A stretch of DNA of 64,000 bases from Mesorhizobium sp. (GCA_004963905.1 SUGL01000002.1:246280-310279); one strand, 5' to 3'. Shown: positions 35,436 through 43,977, numbered from the stretch's first letter. A program made the numbers and translations. Notes: generated from the sequence alone by a model not told the origin.

Positions 35436-37733
35436 ATGAAACGCCAACCACGGATTCTGGCGGGTACGGCAATCGGCCTGCTTATGGCATCCGCGCCGTT
35501 GGGCGCGTATCCGCTGCAGGCCGATTTCGGCACCTCGCGGGGGGCACCGCTGATTCTGGCCCAATCGGCCTGTGCCGAGGGCCAATCGGCCGAGGAGTGT
35601 GCGCAAGGCGGCCAGCAGGGAGCGGAGCAGCCGAGGAAAAAGAAGCGCGAGCAGCAACAACAGACGGAATCCGCCCCGGCCGAACAGCCCGCCGAGTCCG
35701 AGCAGAAGCCGCGCAAGAAGCGGCAGGAGCTGCAGCAGATGCAGTCCGGCCAGTCCGATGAGGCGGCACCGGCCGAGCAGCAGCTCAGGCCGCGCAAGAA
35801 ACGCGACCAGCAGCAGCAGACCGAGACGGCTCCAGCCGATCAGGGCGGTCAACCCGCGACCGACGAGCAGCAGGTCAATCCGCGCAAGAAGAAGCGCGAG
35901 CAGCAGACCGAATCGGCGCCGGCAGAGCAGCCGGCCGAGCAGGTCGCGCCGGACCAGCAGCAGCAACTGCGCAAGAGGAAGCTCAACCAGCAGCAGCAGA
36001 GCGAGACGGCCCCGACGACCGAGCAGGCCGCCCCCGACCAGCAGCAGCAACTGCGCAAGAGGAAGCTCAACCAGCAGCAGCAAGGCGAGACGGCCCCGAC
36101 CGAGGAGGTCACCCCCGACCAGCAGCAGCAACTGCGCAAGAGGAAGCTCAATCAGCAGCAGGAAGCCGCGCCTGCGGAACAGCCGTCAGAACAACAGCCG
36201 GCAAATGACAACCAGCCTGGAAAGAAACGGAAGCTGGGCCAACAACCTGCCGAGCAAGGCCAGACCCCGGCCGAACAGGCCCCCGCGGGTCAGGGCACTC
36301 GCAAGCTCAAGCCCTTGCCGGTTCCGGGAACCGAGCAGGCACCGGCCGGGACCGAGCAGGCGCCGGCCCAAGGCGAACAGCCTTCGAACCAGAACAAGAG
36401 ACAGGCTAAGAAACCGCTGACCGAGCAGCCTGCAACGGGCCAGCAGCAGCCTGCCACGGGCGAAGAGCCGGCGGCTGGCGGCCAGCAGCCCACCACGGGC
36501 GAACAGCCGGCCAACAACAATCAGCCCGCCACTGGCGGCAATGCCGCGCAGGGCGAAGCCCCCGCCAATCCGAACGAGGCCCCCATCCTGGATAGCCAGA
36601 AGGATGTCTTGCGCAGGCACAAGGGCCGCCAGCCGGCTGGTCAGAACGAGAATGGCCAAGTCGAGCAAGGTGGCAACCAGGCCGAACAGCAAGGTGGCCA
36701 GCAGGCCGAGAAGCAGGCTCCCGTCAATCAGGGTCCGCCGCCCACCGACGACAGGACGGCGCAGCAGGCGATCCAGCCTGAGAAGATCGTTCCTGCCACC
36801 GAGGAAAAAGGCAAGCGCGTCGACCTCACGCCCCAGGAGATTGTCCGTGAACGCCGCCGGCCGCAGGGTGCCGACGTGGTGAAGCAGTTCGGCGACCGCG
36901 TGATCCTCCAGTTCAACAACCAGACTTTCGTGGAAAGCAACGAGGCTCCTCGCATCACGCGCGGCGCCAAGGATGTCTACTACGAGGATCTTTCGGGCGG
37001 CCGCACCCGCGAAATCGTCGAGCGCGAGAACGGCATCCAGATCGTCACCATCCGCAACCGCAATGGCGACGTCATCCGGCGATCGCGCATCACGCCGGAC
37101 GGCCACGAATATGTGCTGAGTTATGTCGACGAGCGGTACTATAACGATGTCGACGAATGGCGCGATCCCGGCGACGATCTGCCGCCGATGCGGCTCGACA
37201 TCCCGCGCCGGGACTACATCCTGGATTCGGAGGAAGTCGAGGATCCGGACGAGTATTACACCTTCCTCGAACAGCCGCCGGTGGAGAGGGTGCAGCGCCT
37301 CTACTCGATCGACGAGGTCAAGCGCTCGGCCCGCGTGCGCGACATCGCCCGTCGCATCGATCTCGACACGCTGAACTTCGACTTCGGCTCGGCGACGATT
37401 TCCGATACCGAAGTGCAGAAGCTCGAAGGCGTGGCCACCGCCATGGAAAAGCTTCTGAAGAAGAACCCGGCGGAAACCTTCCTGATCGAAGGCCATACCG
37501 ACGCCGTTGGCACGCCCGACGCGAACCTCGCGCTGTCGGACCGACGCGCCGAGGCGGTCGCCGAAGCCCTCACCAACTCGTTCGGTATCCCCGCGGAGAA
37601 CCTCACGACGCAGGGCTATGGCGAGGAGTATCTCAAGGTCAACACGCCTGGCCCGAACCGGGAGAACCGCCGCGTCGCCATCCGCCGCATCACCTCGCTC
37701 GTGGCGCCGGTGGCGAGCAACAACGAGCAATGA
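35436..37733 (+). CDS. OmpA-family protein with long Gln/Lys/Pro-rich repeat region
   Basis: 765 residues. A signal peptide (AGTAIGLLMASAPLGAYP) is followed by about 430 residues of Gln/Lys/Glu/Pro/Ala-rich low-complexity sequence with recurring PRKKKREQQQQ and LRKRKLNQQQQ modules, a mid-domain near residues 460-620, and a C-terminal OmpA-like peptidoglycan-binding domain (LNFDFGSATI, EGHTDAVGTPDANLALSDRRA, NRRVAIRRI). Likely periplasmic, anchoring to peptidoglycan through the C-terminus. The repeat length is probably variable between strains. It stands alone upstream of two hairpins. Confidence 0.85.
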   Translation: MKRQPRILAGTAIGLLMASAPLGAYPLQADFGTSRGAPLILAQSACAEGQSAEECAQGGQQGAEQPRKKKREQQQQTESAPAEQPAESEQKPRKKRQELQQMQSGQSDEAAPAEQQLRPRKKRDQQQQTETAPADQGGQPATDEQQVNPRKKKREQQTESAPAEQPAEQVAPDQQQQLRKRKLNQQQQSETAPTTEQAAPDQQQQLRKRKLNQQQQGETAPTEEVTPDQQQQLRKRKLNQQQEAAPAEQPSEQQPANDNQPGKKRKLGQQPAEQGQTPAEQAPAGQGTRKLKPLPVPGTEQAPAGTEQAPAQGEQPSNQNKRQAKKPLTEQPATGQQQPATGEEPAAGGQQPTTGEQPANNNQPATGGNAAQGEAPANPNEAPILDSQKDVLRRHKGRQPAGQNENGQVEQGGNQAEQQGGQQAEKQAPVNQGPPPTDDRTAQQAIQPEKIVPATEEKGKRVDLTPQEIVRERRRPQGADVVKQFGDRVILQFNNQTFVESNEAPRITRGAKDVYYEDLSGGRTREIVERENGIQIVTIRNRNGDVIRRSRITPDGHEYVLSYVDERYYNDVDEWRDPGDDLPPMRLDIPRRDYILDSEEVEDPDEYYTFLEQPPVERVQRLYSIDEVKRSARVRDIARRIDLDTLNFDFGSATISDTEVQKLEGVATAMEKLLKKNPAETFLIEGHTDAVGTPDANLALSDRRAEAVAEALTNSFGIPAENLTTQGYGEEYLKVNTPGPNRENRRVAIRRITSLVAPVASNNEQ
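35952..36173 (+). repeat. In-frame tandem repeats within the OmpA-family gene
   Basis: Nearly identical units starting at 35952, 36036 and 36117 (84- and 81-base periods) each encode DQQQQLRKRKLNQQQ followed by an ETAP-type linker; the third is cut short. Nucleotide identity is high, so unit copy number is likely to change by slippage or recombination. Confidence 0.85.
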
Positions 37734-37772
37734 TTTCAAGATCCTGACCCGATTTTCGGAATCAGTACGACA

Positions 37773-37808
37773 AGAAGGGGCCCGCCCGGATCCGGACAGG
37801 CCCCTTCT
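37773..37808. terminator. Hairpin after OmpA-family gene, no U-run
   Basis: AGAAGGGGCC and GGCCCCTTCT form a ten-base stem about 40 bases after the OmpA-family stop codon. The following bases are CTCGC, so intrinsic termination would be weak; a more convincing terminator lies at 37931. Confidence 0.5.
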
Positions 37809-37930
37809 CTCGCAAATTCAAGAAGAATTGTCCCGCTTGTGCCGCCGCGCTCATTGAATCGCCGCATTCCGGCACCCAGATTCTAGTCAGGGCGTTCCCT
37901 GCCCCGTCCCGACTCCAGCGGGACACATGA

Positions 37931-37965
37931 GCCCCGCCGGCCCCCTCTCCGGCGGGGCTTTTTTC
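37931..37965 (+). terminator. Rho-independent terminator
   Basis: GCCCCGCCGG and CCGGCGGGGC form a perfect ten-base stem with an eight-base loop, followed by TTTTTT. It lies between the OmpA-family gene and the YqhA-like gene and isolates them transcriptionally. Confidence 0.92.
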
Positions 37966-38032
37966 TTGAAAAGAAAGCACACCTGCCCGAAATACGATCG
38001 AACCCCGAAGCGAAACGACCCCGGAACATCTC

Positions 38033-38551
38033 ATGAAGCGTCTCGAACTCGCGATCGAATCCGTCATCCTTGCCTCACGTTGGCTGCTGGTCGCCTTCTA
38101 TCTGGGGCTCGGCTTGGCGCTGGCGACTTACGCGCTCTCCTTCGGCAAGAAGCTCTACGAGTTCGTCATGAGCGCCTTCACGCTCGGCGACACCGACACG
38201 ATCCTGAAGATGCTCGGCCTGATCGACGCGGCTCTCGTCGCCTCGCTCGTGGTGATGGTCATCATTTCGGGTTACGAGAATTTCGTCAGCCGCTTCGACG
38301 AACAGGATGGCGAGGTGCACTGGCTGGGCACGATCGACGTCGGATCGCTGAAGGTGAAGGTCGCCTCGACCATCGTCGCGATCTCCTCCATCCACCTTTT
38401 GCAGGTGTTCCTCAACCACGCTTCCTACACGACGGAGCAACTGATGTGGCTGACCGTCATGCATCTGGCCTTCGTGCTTTCGGCGTTGATGCTTGCCTAT
38501 ATCGACCGGGTGATGGCGCTGGCGAAAGGCAAGAAGGCCGCAGCGGAGTGA
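38033..38551 (+). CDS. UPF0114/YqhA-family membrane protein
   Basis: 172 residues with four predicted transmembrane segments (about 15-35, 60-80, 108-128 and 138-158). The segments ESVILASRWLLVAFYLGL, VIISGYENFVSRFD and STIVAISSIHLLQVF are characteristic of the UPF0114 (YqhA, TIGR00645) family of inner-membrane proteins of unknown function. It follows a strong terminator, so has its own promoter. Confidence 0.92.
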   Translation: MKRLELAIESVILASRWLLVAFYLGLGLALATYALSFGKKLYEFVMSAFTLGDTDTILKMLGLIDAALVASLVVMVIISGYENFVSRFDEQDGEVHWLGTIDVGSLKVKVASTIVAISSIHLLQVFLNHASYTTEQLMWLTVMHLAFVLSALMLAYIDRVMALAKGKKAAAE

Positions 38552-38566
38552 GGCGCCTGCGGGTCC

Positions 38567-39433
38567 TCAGTAGATCCTTTTGACCTTCGTCTGCGAGTTG
38601 GCGAACACTTCGTCAGGCACGAAGAAATCGCCTGCGAGCTGATCCGCCGCGCCCGGCGCATAGACCGAAAAGTCCGTGACGCCTTCCGCACGCAGCACCT
38701 CCTCGTCGATGTAGAAATTGCCGGTCGCCTCGCGCGACGGGCGCAGGAAGATCGCATGCGCCGCATCGGCCATGATGTCGGGCGAGCGGCTCATCGCCGC
38801 GACCGTAGCGCCGCCCAGCAGATTGCGCACGGCGGCCGTGTCGATGGTGGAGATCGGCCACAGCGAGTTGACGGCGATGCCGGCTCCGGCGAACTCGGCG
38901 CTCATGCCGAGCGTGCACATCGACATGCCGAACTTGGCCATGGTGTAGGCGACATGGTTCTTGAACCACTTGGCTTTCATGTCGAGCGGCGGCGCCAGAT
39001 TCAGGATGTGAGGATTCTTGGCCAACTTCAGGTGCGGAATGCACGTTTTGGAGACCAGGAACGTGCCGCGCGTGTTGATCTGGTGCATCAGATCGTAGCG
39101 CTTCATGTCGGTCTTCAGCGTGCCGGTAAGCTGGATGGCGCTGGCGTTGTTTACGCAGATGTCGACGCCGCCGAACCGTTCCACGGTCTTTGCCACCGCA
39201 TCGGCGACCTGAGTTTCGTCGCGGATGTCGCAGAGCACCGGCAGCGCCTTGCCGCCGGCCTGCTCGATCTCCTCGGCCGCGGTGTAGATCGTGCCCGGCA
39301 GCTTGGGATGCGGCTCGGCGGTCTTGGCGGCGATCGTCACATTGGCGCCGTCGCGCGCCGCGCGCAGCGCGATCGCCAGCCCAATGCCGCGCGATCCGCC
39401 CGAGATGAACAGCGTCTTTCCCTTGAGCGACAT
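38567..39433 (-). CDS. HSDL2-like short-chain dehydrogenase
   Basis: 288 residues. ISGGSRGIGLAIA (residues 10-22) binds the nucleotide and VAYTMAKFGMS carries the catalytic Tyr and Lys. The long middle resembles HSDL2-type dehydrogenases (LKTDMKRYDLMHQINTRGTF, ILNLAPPLDMKAKWFKNH). At the usual catalytic Ser position this sequence has Ala (NLAPPL where NLSPPL is typical). It lacks the SCP2 domain of eukaryotic HSDL2. Substrate unknown. GGGAGGCGAGAG precedes the ATG at 39433. Confidence 0.85.
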   Translation of the reverse strand: MSLKGKTLFISGGSRGIGLAIALRAARDGANVTIAAKTAEPHPKLPGTIYTAAEEIEQAGGKALPVLCDIRDETQVADAVAKTVERFGGVDICVNNASAIQLTGTLKTDMKRYDLMHQINTRGTFLVSKTCIPHLKLAKNPHILNLAPPLDMKAKWFKNHVAYTMAKFGMSMCTLGMSAEFAGAGIAVNSLWPISTIDTAAVRNLLGGATVAAMSRSPDIMADAAHAIFLRPSREATGNFYIDEEVLRAEGVTDFSVYAPGAADQLAGDFFVPDEVFANSQTKVKRIY

Positions 39434-39557
39434 CTCTCGCCTCCCTGTCTTCCTCGGGCGATCCTTGCCTGCGCCAACCCGTGGACACAAGGGGGCGTGC
39501 ATACAGCCCGAGGTGACGCAGCGGAGCCTCGCCATCTTGCGGCTTGGCACCGAAGGA

Positions 39558-39572
39558 GTATATATCCTATAC
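39558..39572. promoter_or_regulatory. Probable VapB operator palindrome
   Basis: GTATA and TATAC are separated by five bases, 19 bases before the vapB start, in an AT-rich stretch that also holds AGAAAGGTAGAATATAG. Toxin-antitoxin operons are usually autorepressed at such a palindrome; the assignment is by position. Confidence 0.5.
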
Positions 39573-39590
39573 AGAAAGGTAGAATATAGA

Positions 39591-39857
39591 ATGGCGCTCT
39601 CGATCAAGAATAGGGACGTCGAGCGATTGGCGCGGGAGCTTGCCCGCCGCCGCCACGTATCGGTGACGGAAGCGATCCGTCAGAGCCTTGAGCGTGAGGT
39701 GGCGCGCGAGCGGCTGGTGCCTCGCGACGAGAGCAGCGACCTTTTCCAACGGCTGATGACAATTTCGGACAGCGCCGCGCAGGTCCCGAAACGGGAAAAT
39801 GCGATGACCGAGGATGAGATCCTTGGCTATGACGAACATGGGGCTCCGACGCGGTGA
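39591..39857 (+). CDS. vapB: VapB-type antitoxin
   Basis: 88 residues. The N-terminus MALSIKNRDVERLARELARR is the RHH/PSK-type transcription factor domain of VapB antitoxins, and the C-terminus is a flexible, acidic toxin-binding tail (DEILGYDEHGAP). AGAAAGGTAG precedes the ATG at 39591. Its stop codon overlaps the toxin GTG by four bases (GTGA), which couples translation. It should bind DNA upstream of itself and neutralise VapC. Confidence 0.9.
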   Translation: MALSIKNRDVERLARELARRRHVSVTEAIRQSLEREVARERLVPRDESSDLFQRLMTISDSAAQVPKRENAMTEDEILGYDEHGAPTR

Positions 39858-40243
39858 TCATCGACTCGTCGGCCCTGGTCGCGATCCTCCGCGCCGAGCC
39901 GGGCCACGACCGTTTCGTGCAGGCGATCGCGGATGCCGCAAGACGCTTGATTGCTGCGCCAACCCTCCTCGAAACCAGCATGGTGCTCGCCGGTGGATGG
40001 CAGGACGAGATCCTGGACCGGCTCGACGCCTTCCTGCGGACGGCTTCGATCGAGACCGTCGCCTTCACCGCCGACCATGCCGCGGTCGCGCGCCAGGCCT
40101 TCCTGCGCTACGGCAAGGGCCGGCATCCCGCGGCGTTGAACTTCGGCGACTGCATCGCCTATGCGACGGCGCGGCTCGAAGCGATGCCGCTGCTCTTCAA
40201 GAGTGATGATTTCCGGCTGACCGACATCGAACCGGCAATCTGA
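39854..40243 (+). CDS. vapC: VapC-type PIN-domain ribonuclease toxin
   Basis: 129 residues. PIN fold with the acidic metal-binding residues visible in MIIDSSALVAIL (Asp4), LLETSMVL (Glu) and NFGDCIAYATA (Asp). VapC toxins are endoribonucleases, often cleaving tRNA or rRNA. It starts at a GTG overlapping vapB. All key acidic residues are intact, so the pair is probably functional, unlike the AbiE remnant in the island. Confidence 0.92.
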   Translation: MIIDSSALVAILRAEPGHDRFVQAIADAARRLIAAPTLLETSMVLAGGWQDEILDRLDAFLRTASIETVAFTADHAAVARQAFLRYGKGRHPAALNFGDCIAYATARLEAMPLLFKSDDFRLTDIEPAI

Positions 40244-40247
40244 CCCG

Positions 40248-40889
40248 TCAGACCAGAACCAGGCCTTGCCGCATGGCAATGGCGATCGCGTCGGTACGGT
40301 TGGCGGCGCCGAGCTTGATCAGGATCGCAGCGACATGGAATTTCGCCGTATGGACGGAAATGTTGAGCCGTCGCGCTATCACCTTGTTGGGCGCACCTTC
40401 CGCCAGCAGCGCCAGCACTTCGGCTTCGCGCGGCGACAACGCGGCGCGAGGTTGATTGTCGTCAGGCGTCTCGTCCTCGGACGGCTCTCCGTGGAAATCG
40501 CCATGTGCCTCTGACTGCCCTGCCCTGCTGACGCGGTAGCCGAACGCCGCCAGCCGCAAAGCAGCGGCAATCAGCAGCCCGTCGGCGGAGGCAGGCAGCA
40601 TCGCAAGCACGTTGCCTGCCGGCCGTTCGTGGTCGGCGCGCCGCGACAGCAGCACGCACGGCGTTGCCGGGCTCACGGCCCGGCTTTCCAAAGCAGCTTC
40701 ATCGACCAGAGCGACATCCGCCGTTTGACCCATGCCGCTTCCGGCGAGTGCCGGCAGCAGATCGTCGCTTGCCGCAAGCGTGTCGGCCAGCTGCTCGGCG
40801 CGCGCCGCGTCGCCGAGTGCGATCAGCACCGTCAGCCGGTGGGTTGCCGGCTCCGGTCGGGCGATCGTTTGTGCCGCGCTGCCTGGCAT
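40248..40889 (-). CDS. LuxR-family regulator with degenerate receiver-like domain
   Basis: 213 residues. The C-terminal LuxR/GerE HTH is clear: LSPREAEVLALLAEGAPNKVIARRLNISVHTAKFHVAAIL. The N-terminal half (LTVLIALGDAARAEQLADTLAA, ADVALVDEAAL) has the outline of a response-regulator receiver domain, but the full set of acidic and Lys residues of phosphorylated receivers is not evident, so phosphorylation is doubtful. It begins eight bases after the HtrA-like pseudoprotease gene on the same strand and likely regulates that locus (inference). Confidence 0.85.
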   Translation of the reverse strand: MPGSAAQTIARPEPATHRLTVLIALGDAARAEQLADTLAASDDLLPALAGSGMGQTADVALVDEAALESRAVSPATPCVLLSRRADHERPAGNVLAMLPASADGLLIAAALRLAAFGYRVSRAGQSEAHGDFHGEPSEDETPDDNQPRAALSPREAEVLALLAEGAPNKVIARRLNISVHTAKFHVAAILIKLGAANRTDAIAIAMRQGLVLV

Positions 40890-40897
40890 CGGCCCTC

Positions 40898-41782
40898 TCA
40901 GCTTAAAGGTTTCTCGCCGATGGTGATCGAGACGTCGCGCTCGGCGCCGCCGCTCAGGACACCGAGCGTCACGACCGCGCCGGCGCTGTCCGGCCCGAGC
41001 TTGCGGATCAGCTCGCGCGGCCCATGCACCGCTTCGCCGTTCCAGGCGACGATGATGTCGCCGACATGCAGGCCGGCAGCTTTTGCCGGGCCGCTGTCGT
41101 CGAGGCTCATCACCATGGCGCCCTGCGTGTCGCCATTGCGGATCGGGTGCAGCCCGGCGCCGAGATAACCGCGCGCGACATGGCCCTTCTCGCGCAGCGT
41201 CGCCACCGCCCGCTCGATCGTCTCGTAAGGCATGACCAACGCCCGCCGGCGTGGCCCGAACAGCAGCATGCCGACTAGGCCGGCCTTGGCATCGAGCACC
41301 GGACCGCCCTCGAAGCGGCCGCCGGTGTTGATGGCGAGGTTGATACGCCGGTCGATCGTGCCGCCGCGCATCGAGCGCCAGGCGGGCCCGACCTCGCCGA
41401 CCGTGCCGAACACGGCTAACTCGGCCCCTTCGCTATTGCCGACGGCGATTGCCACATTGCCGGGGCGCACGGCGGCGGCCTGAGGCAGTTGCGGCAGATC
41501 GGCAGCGGCCGACGCCGGCTTCAGCAGGGCAACGCCCGTCGAAGGATCGCGGCCGACAAGCTCGGCCTTCACGGTCTCGCCCGAGGCCAGCGTCAGCTCG
41601 ATCTCCTCGCCGGCTTCGACCGCTTCCTCTGCCGTGACGAAGAAGCCGTCGCGCCAGTGGAAGGCGCTCGCGGTGCGGTGGTGATGCGTGGCAAAGCTCG
41701 CCAAAGCTGGCGCGGCGGTCGCCGCGACATCGGCAATGGCGTCGGAAAAGGCGCTGAGGTTGAAGCTGTTCATTTCAATCAT
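40898..41782 (-). CDS. HtrA-like PDZ protein lacking the protease triad
   Basis: 294 residues with the layout of an S1C trypsin-like domain plus C-terminal PDZ (YLGAGLHPI, DSGPAKAAGLHVGDIIVAWNG). All three catalytic residues appear lost: the TNxHV His position reads VTAEEAV, D-I-A-L reads STGVALLKP, and G-N-S-G-G-P reads GRFEGGPV. No signal peptide is visible. It is a probable pseudoprotease, perhaps a regulatory partner for the active homologue divergently encoded at 41943. It forms a pair with the LuxR gene downstream. Confidence 0.8.
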   Translation of the reverse strand: MIEMNSFNLSAFSDAIADVAATAAPALASFATHHHRTASAFHWRDGFFVTAEEAVEAGEEIELTLASGETVKAELVGRDPSTGVALLKPASAAADLPQLPQAAAVRPGNVAIAVGNSEGAELAVFGTVGEVGPAWRSMRGGTIDRRINLAINTGGRFEGGPVLDAKAGLVGMLLFGPRRRALVMPYETIERAVATLREKGHVARGYLGAGLHPIRNGDTQGAMVMSLDDSGPAKAAGLHVGDIIVAWNGEAVHGPRELIRKLGPDSAGAVVTLGVLSGGAERDVSITIGEKPLS

Positions 41783-41942
41783 CTCCTGGGTTCAGTGACC
41801 CAGATATCGCGCCATGGCGCCGCCTCGGGTACTCGCCTGACGGCTAGTCGGCTGCCCGACTGGCCATATGGTCAGGTCGCGGCAAGTGCGGCCGCTCCGC
41901 ACATATAGGCATCCGTTGCACAGATCACACGGGAGCCCTCCC

Positions 41943-42887
41943 ATGGCCTTCGCCGCCGAAAAACTCCAATCCGATGACGCCTTGCTCGACGCCTATTCGG
42001 CGTCAGTTGCCGACGCGGTCGACCGCATCGGCCCGGCTGTCTGCCGCATCGAGCGCATCGGCGCCGGCGGCCATGGCTCGGGCTTCGTGATCGCGCAGGA
42101 CGGGCTGGTCGTCACCAATTTCCATGTCGTCGGAGACGCGCGCGCCGTGCGCGTGACGATGCCGGATGGCGCCGCGCGCGAGGGCCACGTGCTTGGCCGC
42201 GATCCCGACACCGACATTGCGCTGGTGCGCGCCGACGGCAGCTTCGCCGACGTCGCGCCGCTCGGCGATTCCAAACGCCTCAGACGCGGCCAGATCGCGA
42301 TCGCGATCGGCAATCCGCTCGGCTTCGAATGGACCGTCACCGCCGGGGTCGTTTCCGCGCTCGGCCGTTCGATGCGCGCCTCGACGGGCCGGCTGATCGA
42401 CGATGTCATCCAGACGGATGCAGCGCTCAACCCCGGCAATTCCGGCGGGCCGCTGGTGTCGTCGGCCGGCGAGGTGATCGGTGTCAACACCGCCATGATC
42501 CACGGCGCGCAAGGCATCGCCTTTGCCGTCGCCTCCAACACCGCCAATTTCGTCATCTCCGAGATCATCCGCTTCGGCCGCGTGCGCCGCGCCTTCATCG
42601 GCGTCTCTGCCGACACCACCAACCTGCCGCGCCGTGCGGCGCTGCTGTCGCAGGTGACCACGAACACGGCGGTGCGCCTGCGCAGCGTCGAGAAGAACGG
42701 TCCCGCCGCGAAGGCCGGCCTGAAGGAGGGCGACATCATCGCGGCAATAGACGGCCGGCCGGTCACCGGCGTCGACGATCTCGTGCGCATGCTCGATGCC
42801 GAACGCATCGGCCGCGAGACGCTCTGCACCGTCGTTCGCCGCTCCGGCGTCAGCCAGGTGGCGGTGACCCCCGTGGCGCGGAGCTAA
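41943..42887 (+). CDS. HtrA/DegP-like S1C serine protease with PDZ domain
   Basis: 314 residues. The triad is intact: TNFHVV (His), DTDIALVR (Asp) and GNSGGPL (Ser), followed by a PDZ domain (VEKNGPAAKAGLKEGDIIAAIDG). It has no signal peptide or transmembrane segment, unlike periplasmic DegP, so it may act in the cytoplasm. ACGGGAG lies before the ATG at 41943. It is divergent (160-base gap) from the triad-less homologue and LuxR gene, and a very strong hairpin follows its stop. Confidence 0.9.
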   Translation: MAFAAEKLQSDDALLDAYSASVADAVDRIGPAVCRIERIGAGGHGSGFVIAQDGLVVTNFHVVGDARAVRVTMPDGAAREGHVLGRDPDTDIALVRADGSFADVAPLGDSKRLRRGQIAIAIGNPLGFEWTVTAGVVSALGRSMRASTGRLIDDVIQTDAALNPGNSGGPLVSSAGEVIGVNTAMIHGAQGIAFAVASNTANFVISEIIRFGRVRRAFIGVSADTTNLPRRAALLSQVTTNTAVRLRSVEKNGPAAKAGLKEGDIIAAIDGRPVTGVDDLVRMLDAERIGRETLCTVVRRSGVSQVAVTPVARS

Positions 42888-42890
42888 GGC

Positions 42891-43012
42891 AATTCCAGGA
42901 AATGTGTGAAGCGGTTGGGCTCGGCGACTTTGCCGTAGCCTTCCGTCCGGAATTGCGTGAAAGCAAAGCGATAGAGTGGTTCGCCGTTTCCGCGAAACGG
43001 CGAACCACTCTA
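42891..43012. repeat. Intergenic repeat with perfect 19-base hairpin
   Basis: An AATTCCAGGAAATGTGTGAAG-type segment pairs imperfectly with GGAATTGCGTGAAAGCAAAG, a pattern recalled as common between genes in Mesorhizobium. Next, the arms at 42972-42990 and 42994-43012 (TAGAGTGGTTCGCCGTTTC and its exact inverse) form a perfect 19-base stem with a three-base loop. It separates the protease gene from a convergent LysR gene. Confidence 0.8.
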
Positions 43013-43029
43013 GCTCGCAGCGATGACGT

Positions 43030-43977
43030 TCATGGACGGCTTGTCTCCGGCCCCTCCTCCGTCCAGACGCCTGGTTCCATTTCGTTGAAGCAGCCGAGCT
43101 GGCGCTTGAATTCATCGATCAGCCAGGATGCGGCGGGCTTGGGGCTGCGGTCGGTGCGGTGCATGGCATAGAGCGGTGAGCGCACCTCGCGATAAGGCTC
43201 GAGATCGAGCTCGACCAGCCGGCCGCTGGCGAGGTCGTCCGCGATCAGCCAGCGCGGCAGGCCACCCCATCCCAGCCCCTCGCGCATCAGCGCATGCTTG
43301 GTGCGCACATCCGTCAATCGCCAGGTGCGATAGGCAAAGACGCCGTAGTCGCGGCCGCGCGTCCGCTCCGACTGGTCGGAGACGACGAGCTGGATGTGCT
43401 CGCGCAGATCCTCGACGGCGACGGGTTTCGGCAGTTTCGACAGCGGGTGGTCGGGTGCCGCCGCCGCTACCATCGAGGTGAAGCCGATGCGCAGCAGGTT
43501 GACATCGGCATCACCTATCAGCCCGCCAAACCCAAGGTCCGACTGGCCGTTGACGACCTGATCGACGATCAGGCCGAGCGAGCCGATATAAAGCCGCAGC
43601 ATCACCGCCGGGAACTGGGCCTCGAAGGCCTTCAGCACTCGCACGAGCGCCGGCGAAGGCAGCGCCACGTCGACCGATACCGTCACTTCCGCCTCCAGTC
43701 CTTGCCGGTAGCCGTCGGCGCGCGAGCGGATGCGCTGCAGGACGCCGATCATGCGTCTTGCGTCCTCCAGCATGGCCTTGCCGACATCGGTCAGTTGCGG
43801 CTCGCGCATGCCTTCGCGCTCGAACAGTTTCAGGCCGAGCTGCGCTTCGAGATTGGCGATGCCGTAGCTCACCACCGATTGAGCGCGGTTCAGCTTGCGC
43901 CCCGCGGCCGAGAAGCTGCCGGTGTCGGCCACGGCCACCAGGATCTGCAATTGGTCGAGCGTCGGATTTGGCTGCAT
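43030..43977 (-). CDS. LysR-family transcriptional regulator
   Basis: 315 residues. N-terminal HTH: LDQLQILVAVADTGSFSAAGRKL, NRAQSVVSYGIANLEAQLG, followed by an effector domain (VDVALPSPALVRVLKAFEAQFP). The ATG at 43977 is preferred to the TTG at 43983. It is divergent from the azoreductase gene with an AT-rich 111-base gap and is the likely regulator of that gene. Its HTH is unlike the three LysR proteins of the first 14 kb. Confidence 0.9.
   Translation of the reverse strand: MQPNPTLDQLQILVAVADTGSFSAAGRKLNRAQSVVSYGIANLEAQLGLKLFEREGMREPQLTDVGKAMLEDARRMIGVLQRIRSRADGYRQGLEAEVTVSVDVALPSPALVRVLKAFEAQFPAVMLRLYIGSLGLIVDQVVNGQSDLGFGGLIGDADVNLLRIGFTSMVAAAAPDHPLSKLPKPVAVEDLREHIQLVVSDQSERTRGRDYGVFAYRTWRLTDVRTKHALMREGLGWGGLPRWLIADDLASGRLVELDLEPYREVRSPLYAMHRTDRSPKPAASWLIDEFKRQLGCFNEMEPGVWTEEGPETSRP

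Noticed and set aside
37773-37808. Treating the first hairpin after the OmpA-family gene as a full terminator
   Set aside because: There is no U-run after the stem; the hairpin at 37931 has one and is the better candidate, so the first is listed at low confidence only.
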